Assembly (NCBI RefSeq): GCF_000219625.1 | Contig: NC_018215.1 | Span: 1,612,001 to 1,676,000 of the forward strand | Origin: Zymoseptoria tritici IPO323 | Taxonomy: Eukaryota; Ascomycota; Dothideomycetes; Mycosphaerellales; Mycosphaerellaceae | Reading direction: 5' to 3' | DNA length: 64,000 bases | Shown: in pieces, positions 20,915-30,470 of the stretch | Numbering within the stretch: the stretch's first letter is position 1 | Layout of the letters: every line of letters begins with the position of its first letter | The notes under the pieces: model-generated | Database searches by the model: none | What the model was told of the DNA's origin: nothing | Seen by the model: only the letters and a program-made list of their open reading frames with translations | Translations under genes and position numbers: made by a program

Positions 20915-23023
20915 ATGGTCATCATCCTCCAAGTCGGTGATGCATCCGACGGCACTAATGCAACGCCCGCGGTCCCAGCGATCGTACGGAACGATGCATA
21001 CTTCCTGAACGCACTCGGCGACCGCTGGGCGAAAGACCAGGGCATCTTCCAACCTGGCCAGACCTACCGCCTTGATCGGCTTCCGGCAGGATACGGTGGT
21101 TTTGAAAAGAACCGGGAAAATAGCAAACATGTCGACAGGTACCTCTACGGTCACCCCAACGGAGTCATGCGCTCCCTCAATGAAGCGTTTCCGCACTTCA
21201 AATATCTGCAAGAAAATGGGGGTGCGATCGGCTGCGACTGCAAGTTGTGCAGTGGCAAGAAGCCGGTGAAGACCAGGGTCTCCAGCGGTAGTCCTGCCGT
21301 TCGTACGCAAGCACCAGTGAAGCAGAAGCGCAAGAGTACCCTCACACATGGAGGATACCTTTCCGAATCATCGGAGCCCAGGCGAAGCCGTCAGGTTGAT
21401 GAAGAGGGAATGGTGGATGTATATCGATTGTTGCTCGACAAGGTGAAAGAGGCTGGAACAGAGGGCTCCGTGCTCGAGATGTTCGCCGATCAGGTATCGC
21501 CTGATTGGAGAGCGGGTCATGAGCTGGTGGAGGAGCTGCTCAGCAAGAAAGATCCGATGTACTCTCCTCGATACGGCGAGCTGGTCCTGTTCACTCGGAG
21601 TGGACCTGAAAACATACATCCTCGCTGGGAGGCGGGTGTTGTCACACAACTGCCCGTGGAGCCAATTTCTGACGAAGACCTCCTCGGAGTTCCACCCACC
21701 AAAACGCACAACGTCTCATACTCTGGCTTCAGAGTTGAGCCCATGCCCGAGCCGGACAACAATCAGAAGCAGTATTCGTCACAACACAAATATGTGCCGC
21801 TTCACTCCATCAGGCCCTTGTCTCTTTGGAGGGATTGTCTCAAGGGCGATACCGATTCACAAACGCATCCCACCTTGAGACATGCCCTGACTGTCGCCAG
21901 CTCTTTTTGTACTGTGGGACCCATCAAGTTCCAAGGCACCTGGCCGAGTGCTTCACTTTACATGAGAGGATGCTTCATCGGACCAGAGCTCGTGGTCTTG
22001 GGTGACACAGTCCGACTGATGCCACGCTTGTCGGACGATCAGGACTCGGTCACAGATATCATGATCATTTCATCGATCCGCCTCCGCTTCGTGAACATGG
22101 ACGAGGCAAATGATGATGATTATGACGGAGAGATACCGTACAATACATGCCTTCACGTATTGGGCAAGGCGTACACGCTCAATCCAGCGAAAGGATATCG
22201 CGGTGAAGACACAAAGCCTGCCCTCCCACGTCCCGACCTCGCCATCTTTGGGACTTGGTATCCCATGGTCGATCCCGACGAACCAAAAGCTAAGCTCGAG
22301 ATCCCCTTCGCGCGCATCCTCGGAAAATGCTTCGAAGAATCTGCAATGAAAGCCTGGCTTTCTCCGCCTGCGACCACGCCTGCATCGTCCTTTCAGGCAG
22401 TGAACGCCCGCCCCATGACTCCATACAAGCCAGACCTCTCCCGCGGTTTAGAGGCCGTTCGTGAAGCCCGCCAGTTCAGCGCCGACAACGATTCACGGAT
22501 CGACCGCGAGAGCGAGAAATCATGGTTTTGGGCGGAGACCCGCATCGAGCAGCTTGACTTGCATGAGGTCAATGGACGCTTTGTCGGAGTCAAAGACCAG
22601 ACCAGAGACAAAATTCAAATGAGGGCTTGGCGACAGGCGCTGAAGGTGTTGGATGGCAAGAAGGGAAGCTCTGAGGCGTATGCGGCGGCGATCCGAGAGC
22701 GAGAAGTGATACAGCAATCGCAGTCGCAGCAGGTTGAAGAGGCATTTGGGATGATGGGAGGTGCTGCTCAGCAGGCAGACAGTGGGACCGAGGGTGAGGC
22801 TAGCGGGCGTGCTGGTGGAGAGGTGGGCATTGTGGAGATTGAAGACGATGATGTCGCAGAGACTGAACCACAGGGAGACACGATGGATGTGGACGATCTG
22901 CCGCCCTCGCAGGCCACGCCGAAGAATGGCATGCTGACGTCGATACCCAAGCCGATTGATCTGAGCGACGATGAGGAAGATCAGGATGAGCTGATGACGG
23001 GCTGGGGTATTCGTGGGACGTGA
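20915..23023 (+). CDS. Clr2-like transcriptional silencing factor (SHREC-type)
   Basis: Single exon, 702 aa. Clr2 of fission yeast is a subunit of the SHREC histone deacetylase/remodeller complex needed for heterochromatin silencing. The N-terminal Clr2-type domain is recognisable from TYRLDRLPAGYGGFEK (~50-65), YGHPNGVMRSLNEAFPHFKYL (~78-98) and a Cys triad at C107, C109 and C112. The larger C-terminal domain follows from ~195 (SPRYGELVLFTR) to ~430 and includes LYMRGCFIGPELVVLGDTVRL. The last 120 aa are Gln-rich then acidic, with a SUMO-interaction-like IDLSDDEED. Longer than the S. pombe protein (about 540 aa, from memory), mainly in the tail. Assignment rests on remembered family patterns. 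Confidence 0.8.
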   Translation: MVIILQVGDASDGTNATPAVPAIVRNDAYFLNALGDRWAKDQGIFQPGQTYRLDRLPAGYGGFEKNRENSKHVDRYLYGHPNGVMRSLNEAFPHFKYLQENGGAIGCDCKLCSGKKPVKTRVSSGSPAVRTQAPVKQKRKSTLTHGGYLSESSEPRRSRQVDEEGMVDVYRLLLDKVKEAGTEGSVLEMFADQVSPDWRAGHELVEELLSKKDPMYSPRYGELVLFTRSGPENIHPRWEAGVVTQLPVEPISDEDLLGVPPTKTHNVSYSGFRVEPMPEPDNNQKQYSSQHKYVPLHSIRPLSLWRDCLKGDTDSQTHPTLRHALTVASSFCTVGPIKFQGTWPSASLYMRGCFIGPELVVLGDTVRLMPRLSDDQDSVTDIMIISSIRLRFVNMDEANDDDYDGEIPYNTCLHVLGKAYTLNPAKGYRGEDTKPALPRPDLAIFGTWYPMVDPDEPKAKLEIPFARILGKCFEESAMKAWLSPPATTPASSFQAVNARPMTPYKPDLSRGLEAVREARQFSADNDSRIDRESEKSWFWAETRIEQLDLHEVNGRFVGVKDQTRDKIQMRAWRQALKVLDGKKGSSEAYAAAIREREVIQQSQSQQVEEAFGMMGGAAQQADSGTEGEASGRAGGEVGIVEIEDDDVAETEPQGDTMDVDDLPPSQATPKNGMLTSIPKPIDLSDDEEDQDELMTGWGIRGT

Positions 23024-23331
23024 GAGACTGCGATGCTTGCTCGTGATTCGACCTCCGGATAACGATGAGGAAGAACGGCGTTGCAGGGTGCCCGATCGTC
23101 GGAAGGAAATCGCGAAGCTGTAGAAGGCTTCGCGCTGGTTCATCAGAATCGAACATCCTCCAATTGGTTAACTACCTGTCTAACGAAAGAGATGACATGA
23201 GAACGCAATGTATCCACGGTGCCACACATCTGTTCCTGCGACCATCTGGACTGCCAGAAGCCAATGCTGTCCTTTTTTCTTTTCCGCAGTCCGATTTCTT
23301 GAGTCCACGGCATTTCATTGTGATGGAAGAC
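23024..23331. other. short convergent intergenic spacer
   Basis: 3' flanks of the Clr2-like gene and of the minus-strand small secreted protein. Nothing else seen. Confidence 0.5.
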
Positions 23332-23586
23332 TTATCGGTTATCTTCGCAGACACCCCGAGGTCCGCAGTGCGTGTTGGAGCAAGAGCAGGGATTGTCGTC
23401 GTTGCAAGTCGCTTCAGAACATGTTAGCAGGGGACGTCGTAGGAAAATGTCGAGAGACATATCACCAGCGCATCGAGATAGTCTGCGTGGTTTGGCCAAG
23501 GCGACGGCTTCGGCGTTGGGTGCAGCGAAGGACTGGCCGGCGAGAAGAGTGGCCGCGAGGCAGAGCAGGTGCATGGAGAACTTCAT
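23332..23586 (-). CDS. small secreted Cys-rich protein (effector-like)
   Basis: As one open frame it encodes 84 aa. It starts with a clear signal peptide (MKFSMHLLCLAATLLAGQSFAAP), so the start is set at 23586 although the frame is open a little upstream. The rest is short and Cys-rich: SRCAGD, then a C-terminal TCNDDNPCSCSNTHC pattern ending GVCEDNR. Unspliced, the mature part has seven Cys. A possible 54-nt in-frame intron (GTGATA donor, CTAAC branch, AAG acceptor) would remove one Cys and leave an even six. Size and Cys pattern are those of secreted effector-like or antimicrobial-like proteins; function is not known. Confidence 0.6.
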   Translation of the reverse strand: MKFSMHLLCLAATLLAGQSFAAPNAEAVALAKPRRLSRCAGDMSLDIFLRRPLLTCSEATCNDDNPCSCSNTHCGPRGVCEDNR

Positions 23587-24714
23587 ATTTGCTTTGGTGG
23601 AGGTAAGGTCTCGACTGACGTGACCTCCCTGCAAAGAGCACTTTCACCGCAGGTCGAACTCGCATGCTCGGCACCATGATGTGGCAGCCCGCTTCATCGT
23701 CAACTCACACGTAAACCATCCCTAGACCGCTCCTGGGGAAGCCAGTGGACGCAGCGCTTGACTGTCAGACGAGCTGACGGGGCTCAGCGACACGACGCCG
23801 ATTCTGGAGAAGATAGCCTGCTGTATCCTCGATTCATGACCGAGAATGGACTTGCAGAGGCAATCTGCTTGCAGAGTGAGTGTCCGCCGCATGGAGCATT
23901 GCTGCCTTGAGTTGTTCTTGCTGGATGATCATTTTGCTTATGCCTGCCTCCCTTGCTTACGCACGTCAATCTATCGTCCGATGTTCGAGGCCATTCCACG
24001 AGGCCATTCCATTCATGGAACATAATCAATACGAGCGTCTTTTCCATCCGCCAGCATCCGAGTGTTTTGAAACGAGAAGCCAGAGTTGAAACAAAGGCCA
24101 ACAGTGCATGATCTGGCCAGACCGCTAGTTGGAATGTCATCCAGAGCGTGCCGCGCTGGGATCATCCAAGGAAGCTGACGACTGTCAATCGATCGGCGAC
24201 CGGCCCAGCGGAAACAATGACAAGGATCAAGGGCATCTTGTTTTCCAGTGATGTTGACGTTGTAGCGACGTCTCTCGGTGCTAAGACGTCAGTTCAGGAC
24301 TGGATAAGGGAAATCGAAGATTGAAGATAGACAAAACGACGACTTTATTTTCGTCTACCACGGAACCCATCTCTTTCTTCATTGCTGCGGCTGGTCCTTG
24401 CGTTCGATCGTCAGGTCATCCATGTCCGGATCGCCAAATCCAGAAAGTGCTGGGATGTTGATGAAACGATCTTTAAATTTAGCAACTCGTGCTCGATGCG
24501 GGCCCTCTTCGCCAGCATCGATGCTGTCGAAAATACGAGGAGGGTGGGAGGTGGAAATAGGCCGCGCTTCTCACAGACCACGCGTGAAGGGGTATAAAGT
24601 ACTCCTCCCTCTGCGGTGATTCTCGTTGTTCAACATCCAAGCCCAACCAACTCAACAACTACAACGAATCCGCTCTTCCAATCCATTCCATCAACCATAC
24701 TCCAAAACGCCAAT
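23587..24714. promoter_or_regulatory. divergent intergenic region between two secreted-protein genes
   Basis: Over 1.1 kb without coding signal. The right end contains a clear TATA box and a short leader for the next gene. The two genes it separates both encode small secreted proteins and point away from each other. Confidence 0.45.
24593..24598 (+). promoter_or_regulatory. TATA box of the 154-aa secreted protein gene
   Basis: TATAAA lies 117 bp before the start codon and is preceded by a GC-rich stretch. A C/A-rich leader follows. Position and context fit a strong regulated fungal promoter. Confidence 0.6.
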
Positions 24715-25238
24715 ATGCAGTTCACAACTCTGTCCATCTTCACGACCCTCACGGCCCTCGCCGCCGCCCGTGACTCCTTCTGGCACGTCACCGACATGCA
24801 GGCCAACTGCCGCGACGAGGCCACCTCCCAGGAGTGCTTTTACCTCTTCAACATCCACGGCGCCAAGGACGGCAAACTCCCCGGCTTCGAAGCTCAATGC
24901 CGGACGCAGTCCCTCCCGGGCGACAGGAACAAGCGCACGTGCTACATCCAGCCCGGGCACGCCGACCAGGTCGTGCAGGAGGTGTCTGCTTACCTCAAGT
25001 TCGACCCGCGCCACGACAACACGGAGGACAATGAGTTGTATGTGGAGCTGAAGTTCACGTCTGGGTAAGTCTTTTTGTATTGCGCGCGATCTGTGGAATG
25101 CATTGACTGATGACTTGTTGTAGGGACAGCAACGAGGTTCAGACTTGGCAGGCCAACAGGATCACGACCTACGACAACTTCGTCACCACGAAGGACTTCG
25201 ATCTCATCCCCACGTACCACTACGGTACCAAGAAGTAG
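24715..25238 (+). CDS. secreted protein, possibly Alt a 1-like beta-sandwich
   Basis: Two exons (24715-25064, 25124-25238) give 154 aa. The signal peptide is MQFTTLSIFTTLTALAAA. The mature part starts RDSFWHVTDMQANCRDE and contains four Cys, enough for two disulfides, and alternating hydrophobic strands. A Trp near the mature N-terminus followed by a YLFNIHGAKDG-type strand recalls Alt a 1-like secreted proteins, but the match is weak. The intron (GTAAGT, TAG) rejoins in frame. The gene has a well-placed TATA box, consistent with high, condition-dependent expression. Function unknown. Confidence 0.8.
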
Positions 25239-25964
25239 AGAGAGTGGAAAGATTGGCGGGACGTGCAAGGGGGATGACTGGGCGGTGGCACGAGACGTGG
25301 TTTTTTTTTGTGTCGCGGAGGCAATGTGTCCGTTCTGTTAAAAGGCGTCACATCGGGAAGTTTGATATGCAGTAATGCAACAATCATGTCTCTACCTTTT
25401 TTTCGGGCAATTGTACACAAACAGTTTACCTCAACTGATCTTTGCTTCATCGCCGGTGTCTTCTTGCTCAAGGATCTTCTTGCTCAAGGATCTTCTTGCT
25501 CAAGGATCTTCTTGCTCAAGGAGCGCCAAGTCATTCTTGCTTCGGTGCTAGAGGCATCATCTACCGCGTCCCAACCCGCTCTCAGCGAACCAGTGCTCGT
25601 CGCGATGTTGGAAGGACTCTAGGAGTCCGACATCCTCACCCAGAATCTTGGGCTTAGGAAGCGCGACCAACGTGTCCGAGAACTCTGGCGCCCGCTTGTC
25701 GCCGTTCTTTGGCGTAATAAGAGTTGCTGTGATCTGAAAGAGAATGGCGGAGATTTTGCGATAGATCGGGTACAGAAGAGGTCTCTCCTGCAGTGAGGCG
25801 ACAGACGGGCAGACGGGAATGAGTACGGTTAGTCAGCAGATCAGACAGCCCCGGGCCATCCATGGATCTACACGTCCTCCAGATCTACACGCGACTTCAT
25901 CCGATGCGACCGACATCAACCATGAACATTTCAACCTCGTGCCGGACTCCCTCTCCATGACCAC
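25239..25964. other. intergenic with a short tandem repeat
   Basis: 3' flank of the secreted protein gene and promoter of the next gene. It contains the four-copy 16-bp repeat listed separately. The remaining short frames are not convincing. Confidence 0.5.
25460..25523. repeat. 16-bp tandem repeat, four copies
   Basis: The unit cttcttgctcaaggat is repeated head to tail at 25460, 25476, 25492 and 25508; only the last base of the fourth copy differs. This is a minisatellite in non-coding DNA, probably expanded by replication slippage. Confidence 0.95.
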
Positions 25965-27983
25965 ATGTCGGCCAATGGCCCCGTTCAACACAATGGCATC
26001 CATCATTCCCCTCCTACCCTCGAGGCCGCTACGAATCCTCCTCCGAACTCGACACCCGATGGATCAACTCCCACTCGCCGACAATATCCAAAGGACCCGT
26101 CCGAGATACCGCGTCTCCTCGGCATGCCACCCGTCGTAGGCTCGAATGTTCAATTCGCCAATAAGACGCTCAAATACCGTCCCTTTCCTTCCAACCTCAA
26201 TGCTGTCCGGCAGAAGCTCTACCTCGTCGAGAGACCCATCCTGCTCGACAGTCAAGCAATTGCCGATTACTGGCCTCACATGTCCAACGTTTGGCTCAAA
26301 TCCTCATCATCAGCTAGAAACGAAAATGGTTGCGTCACTGAGGCGTGGGAATGTCGTGTGCGTCGAAGAGTTGCAACGAAGGGAGAAGCTTCTGTGGGAA
26401 AGGGCCTTCGACAGAGAAATAGCAAGGACAGGTTGATCGACGATGTGGATGAATGCAAGATGCGTATCCGCCTGGTCACCTATACCAAACACAGCGAGAC
26501 CTCTACCGATCCTGAGTGTGCCAAGCCGGGGTTTGGACGGTGTAAATGTGTCCCTGAATGGCTACACATTTCAAGGACGCGGCAAGCCCACGGAGATATC
26601 CAGCACACGCATGAGATAGGCCTGCTGGATACGTGGAGCAGGAGCAATGCGATTCTGTACTTTGCCAAGGGCAAGGTTGAAGGAGGCGGTTTTGGCTATA
26701 CGGCAGTGCAAAAGTGGTTGCAGGAGAAATATGGAGGCGTGTGTGATCAGGCGCAGTATCTCACGCATGCAGACGTGGCCAATGTGTCAAGGCCGTGGAG
26801 GTTGAAAAACAAGGATGTGGCGTTGAGGTCGGGTGGCATGGACGATGACGAGTCCGAAGGGGAGGCCAAAATGAGGGACTGTCTGGATCGGATCATGGAG
26901 ACTGGTGTGGACGGGCTGAGGAATGCGCTAAAGGAAGTGTGCAAGAAGATGCCGGAGGCGGTCGATGTGATTTTGCCGTTCTTGGGGAAGAAGGGAGACG
27001 ATGGGAGCAGCGCGAGTGTGGGCATTTTAGAGGGCGGAGACATTGTCATGCCTGAGCCTGGCCTGCCATCGAGGAGACAAGGTAATTGGGATGAGCTAGG
27101 GAATCAACCTCCTTTGATCAGTTCGATACTGAATGACGGGAGGATGTACCCACTCACTATCACGCCGTCGCAGCAACCGCAAACCTCACGACAGCCTTCA
27201 CAGCCAAACAACCCAACGACAGCCGGCGCATCGTCTCAAGCCACTCCTCCTGGCGCTTCTCGTTCTGGCCAATCTGGCGCACCACCCCCGCCCAATGGTC
27301 TGCCGATGAACTATGCGCAGAATCACAGCCAGTCGGTTCCCGGACCGCAGAAAACTTACCCTCCTCCACCACCGCACGATCAACACGGACGGTCTTTGCC
27401 CGGTACCCAGCCTCAACCTCAATACCAACAACATCGGCATCCTCCGCCGAATCCTTATGCTCCGAATCGTCCTAATCCGCCGATGCATCATGGCCTTCCG
27501 CCACCACAACACCACGCGTACCAACCTCCAGTCTCTCAGGCTCGACAACAGCAACATCCTCCAACTCATTCACAATCCCATGTGCCGCAACAAGCTCCAC
27601 GGCCTCCTCCATCCGATGTGGCGCAACGCGGGTCGCTCCCGGCGGGTGCACTTCCGTGGTTCACTCATGCGGCTCCCTCTCCCAGCACTATTGAAGATCC
27701 ACGACCAACCAAACGGCAGAGACGACCAAGTTGGGCCGGTGGGCGCATCGGATCAACCGCCGAAAGCGCGACCGACACTCAGAGTGGCGATCGGGAGCGG
27801 CGAGTCAGTGCAATCAGCGTGGCGGGAGCGCGAAGAGATGGCGAGGCCAACGATGTGTTGAACGACGAGCTGCGCCGGGATAGAGCACCGAGCGAGCAGG
27901 TCGTAGTAAAGGAAGAAACATTGGAGCACCATGGTTCGGCTGACGATGATGTCGAAGCGAGGCTGAGAGAGGAGTTGGGCTGA
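25965..27983 (+). CDS. nuclear protein with FAR1/MULE-like zinc-binding region (tentative)
   Basis: Single exon, 672 aa. Residues ~100-280 contain a WEC (C130), a second Cys in DECKMRIRL (C164) and an HTH pair (H214, H216), spaced as in WRKY-GCM1/FAR1 zinc domains. A helical stretch and YLTHADVAN (265-273) follow, as seen after the zinc domain of MULE-type transposases. No DDE catalytic domain follows. Instead there is a helical segment (~295-345) and a long Pro/Gln/His-rich disordered tail containing a PTKRQRRPSW nuclear-signal-like patch. The protein may therefore be a host gene derived from a transposase DNA-binding domain. That reading is inference from pattern; the plain call is a hypothetical, probably nuclear protein. 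Confidence 0.6.
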   Translation: MSANGPVQHNGIHHSPPTLEAATNPPPNSTPDGSTPTRRQYPKDPSEIPRLLGMPPVVGSNVQFANKTLKYRPFPSNLNAVRQKLYLVERPILLDSQAIADYWPHMSNVWLKSSSSARNENGCVTEAWECRVRRRVATKGEASVGKGLRQRNSKDRLIDDVDECKMRIRLVTYTKHSETSTDPECAKPGFGRCKCVPEWLHISRTRQAHGDIQHTHEIGLLDTWSRSNAILYFAKGKVEGGGFGYTAVQKWLQEKYGGVCDQAQYLTHADVANVSRPWRLKNKDVALRSGGMDDDESEGEAKMRDCLDRIMETGVDGLRNALKEVCKKMPEAVDVILPFLGKKGDDGSSASVGILEGGDIVMPEPGLPSRRQGNWDELGNQPPLISSILNDGRMYPLTITPSQQPQTSRQPSQPNNPTTAGASSQATPPGASRSGQSGAPPPPNGLPMNYAQNHSQSVPGPQKTYPPPPPHDQHGRSLPGTQPQPQYQQHRHPPPNPYAPNRPNPPMHHGLPPPQHHAYQPPVSQARQQQHPPTHSQSHVPQQAPRPPPSDVAQRGSLPAGALPWFTHAAPSPSTIEDPRPTKRQRRPSWAGGRIGSTAESATDTQSGDRERRVSAISVAGARRDGEANDVLNDELRRDRAPSEQVVVKEETLEHHGSADDDVEARLREELG

Positions 27984-28296
27984 AGTGAAGTCTCGCGCTA
28001 TGACTACGGTGCACGGTTTGGACGACTGTACAAATGTCGCATGAGAATGAGAGGTGGCTGGTTCGGAAGAATAGGCCCAGACGAGGACGAGACGGCGCGA
28101 AGATACCCCTTTTGATTTTTAGCTGATCGGATGTGCTCTAGTTGATCGAAGCATTTAGCGCTCTTTCTTGGAGAACACGCGAATGATTCACGGTCTATCT
28201 CAATCTCATGCTGATCAAGTCGGCCTGTAGCATGTCGTTGGGTGTCTGTACCAACGGCCACTCGAGACTCAATCCCAACACGACCGAGACAATCTC
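27984..28296. other. short convergent intergenic spacer
   Basis: 3' flanks of two convergent genes; nothing else seen. Confidence 0.5.
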
Positions 28297-29611
28297 TCAC
28301 CTACCCAACGGCGTCAACTCGCCCCTCCAAGGCCTCTGCAATCCCGCCTTATCCTTCCTGAACCTCCACACCCCCTCCGTCTTCTCCGTTTCCATCCCCG
28401 CGGAATCCTTCTCCAACACCACCAACCTCTCCGCCTCCTCCCACCCCTTCGTCTGCTCGAAAAACAACGGCGTCCACTGCTCCTCTCTCAACCCATCCCT
28501 CTTCCTCATCTCCCTCTGCGCATTCTCAACCTCACTCTTCGCGTCCGCAACACCCTGCATATTCCCCTCATCAATCGCCGTGATCACTCCATTCCAAGCT
28601 TTCCTCGACTCCCACGGATCCTGCTGCTCAAGAGGCAAAGCACGGAACGGCTCGGGTTGCGCAGACGCCACATCATAGGAGTCCACGACTTTGCCCGCCG
28701 AATCTTTGACCTCGAACCCTTCCGACCAGGATCCATCGACGGAGAAGACGGCGTTTTTATCTTTCCGCTTGTCGTCGCCGGGAGCGTAGACGTGGGCGGA
28801 GAGGTGGTTTTTCTTCCCGCTTAGACCGAGCATGCCTTTTCCGGTGAAGTCGACTTCGGCGACGTAGCCGGAGGAGGAGGCGAGGGTGTAGTTTCCGTCG
28901 AGTTCGGGGTAAGGGGAGCCGGTGAGGATGCCTTTGACTTTGATTTGGGGCAGGGGGATGAGGTAGGTTTCGGAGTGGTGGTCGAGGGATAAGAGGGCGT
29001 GGCCGGTTTGTTGGATGTTGACTGTGGTGGAGAAGGTGATTTGTTGGCGGGTGTAGCCTGGGGTTGTGGTTAGTCCTTCTGTGGTGGATTGACGGGTCGG
29101 TTGGCGGACACACCTTCGGCTCGGACGCCGTGCTTCTCATTCCACAGATAGCACGCCGTGACTGGTGGATGATGGCTGACTTGCTCGGAGATCAGTTTCG
29201 TCTCTTCGCCCTCCTTGCCCGTCTCACCGATGAAGACCTCGCCCAGGAACGCATTCAACGGCTTCTTGATACCATCCGTTGGATCCCGGCCAGCGAATTG
29301 CTGATCTTTGAGGGAGGCGAGGAACCATTTCAGTACGGCAAGAATGCGAGATTCCGGGTCTGGGAGAGTCGCAGCCGCGAGGAAGAGAGAAGGGTGCGAG
29401 ATCCAGAATCGAGGGAATTCCGTTGTAGATGTTGGAGCGAGCACGAAGGGTGGAGCGGTGATGTTGGAGAGGTCGCCTTTGATTGTTGCTATTGACTGTT
29501 CCGATCATTAGGGCCGGTTACGGAGTGAATTGTACATCGAGGCTGGACTGTGTGTATACGTACGGCGATGAACTCTTTCAAGGAGCTTCGTTTGGCGGAG
29601 TTGTCAGCCAT
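28297..29611 (-). CDS. oxysterol-binding protein, Kes1/Osh4 type
   Basis: Cytosolic lipid-transfer protein that exchanges sterol and PI4P between membranes. Three exons in transcription order (29611-29564, 29495-29114, 29057-28297) give 396 aa, close to yeast Osh4. The family signature EQVSHHPP is present, and KPLNAFLGEVF precedes it. The start region KEFIASIATIKGDLSNITAPPF is typical of the short OSBP class, which lacks PH and ankyrin domains. The C-terminal half ends with WTPLFFEQTKGW. Both introns are GT-AG and their joins restore conserved sequence. It is divergent from the amidase gene, with starts 860 bp apart. Confidence 0.93.
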
Positions 29612-30470
29612 GATGGCAGGAAAGTGAATGCTCGTCGTTGGGACACGGGAATGTAGTGAAATTGAGTGTGCTTCAACACCGACTGATACGCTCTTTCTGC
29701 ACTTTGTCTTGAATGTTGAAAGAAAGGCCAGTGTACGGAAGAGAAAGACGGGAGGTCACTTACATGAGATACCTGGCCCAGATACCACTGGAAGCTCGGC
29801 GGCGTTGAATGGGAAGCATGGCGTCATCGGTCGTCGCGTTCACGCAGGAGTCGTTAGTGTTGTTCCTTTGTCTTGCTGTGATCGACTCGATCGTTCGTTA
29901 TCTCAAAAGGACGAGAAACTACGTTGATGGACCGTGTGATGCAGGAATAAGCCAGCATGGTCGATCGACGCTGTAGTGGACGAGGACGAGGATGTTCCAC
30001 AGCATGCATACCTTAGCCTCACCTTCCTGGCAGGTGAGCTTTATCGATTGTCACATGCCAAACGTCGACTGAATGGGAGTCCTTTCCGGCATGTCATAAC
30101 TGCTTCTTGGACATCACCCTGAGCATCGGCGCTGTCTCCCTGACATCTTTCACATGATACTGCGCGGACTTGAGTCAGTGGTCGCCAAAAGCACACCTTC
30201 CCGGTTGGGCAATTGCGGACTCGCTGCAATCGTACGTCGCTTTGCATCCGCCAGATTGAGCACGACAACCGCAGCGAGTGAACCATCGTCCATCGAGTCG
30301 GAATGGCAGTGTGTCTCTCATTTGTCTCGCCGAAGTATTGAGGTTCACCTCAAGGTCTTGGCACATGGCGAGAAGCTCACCCCGCGTGAGCAACCTCACC
30401 AGTCCATTGACCATTCATACCTCACCAGCCAACACGAATCCATCTTCTCCCACTCCAACCCATCCTCATC
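29612..30470. promoter_or_regulatory. divergent intergenic region OSBP / amidase
   Basis: Holds both promoters. An open frame from 30154 begins with a sequence resembling a mitochondrial presequence but is out of frame with the amidase and could not be joined to it by plausible splice sites (see rejected items). Confidence 0.45.
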
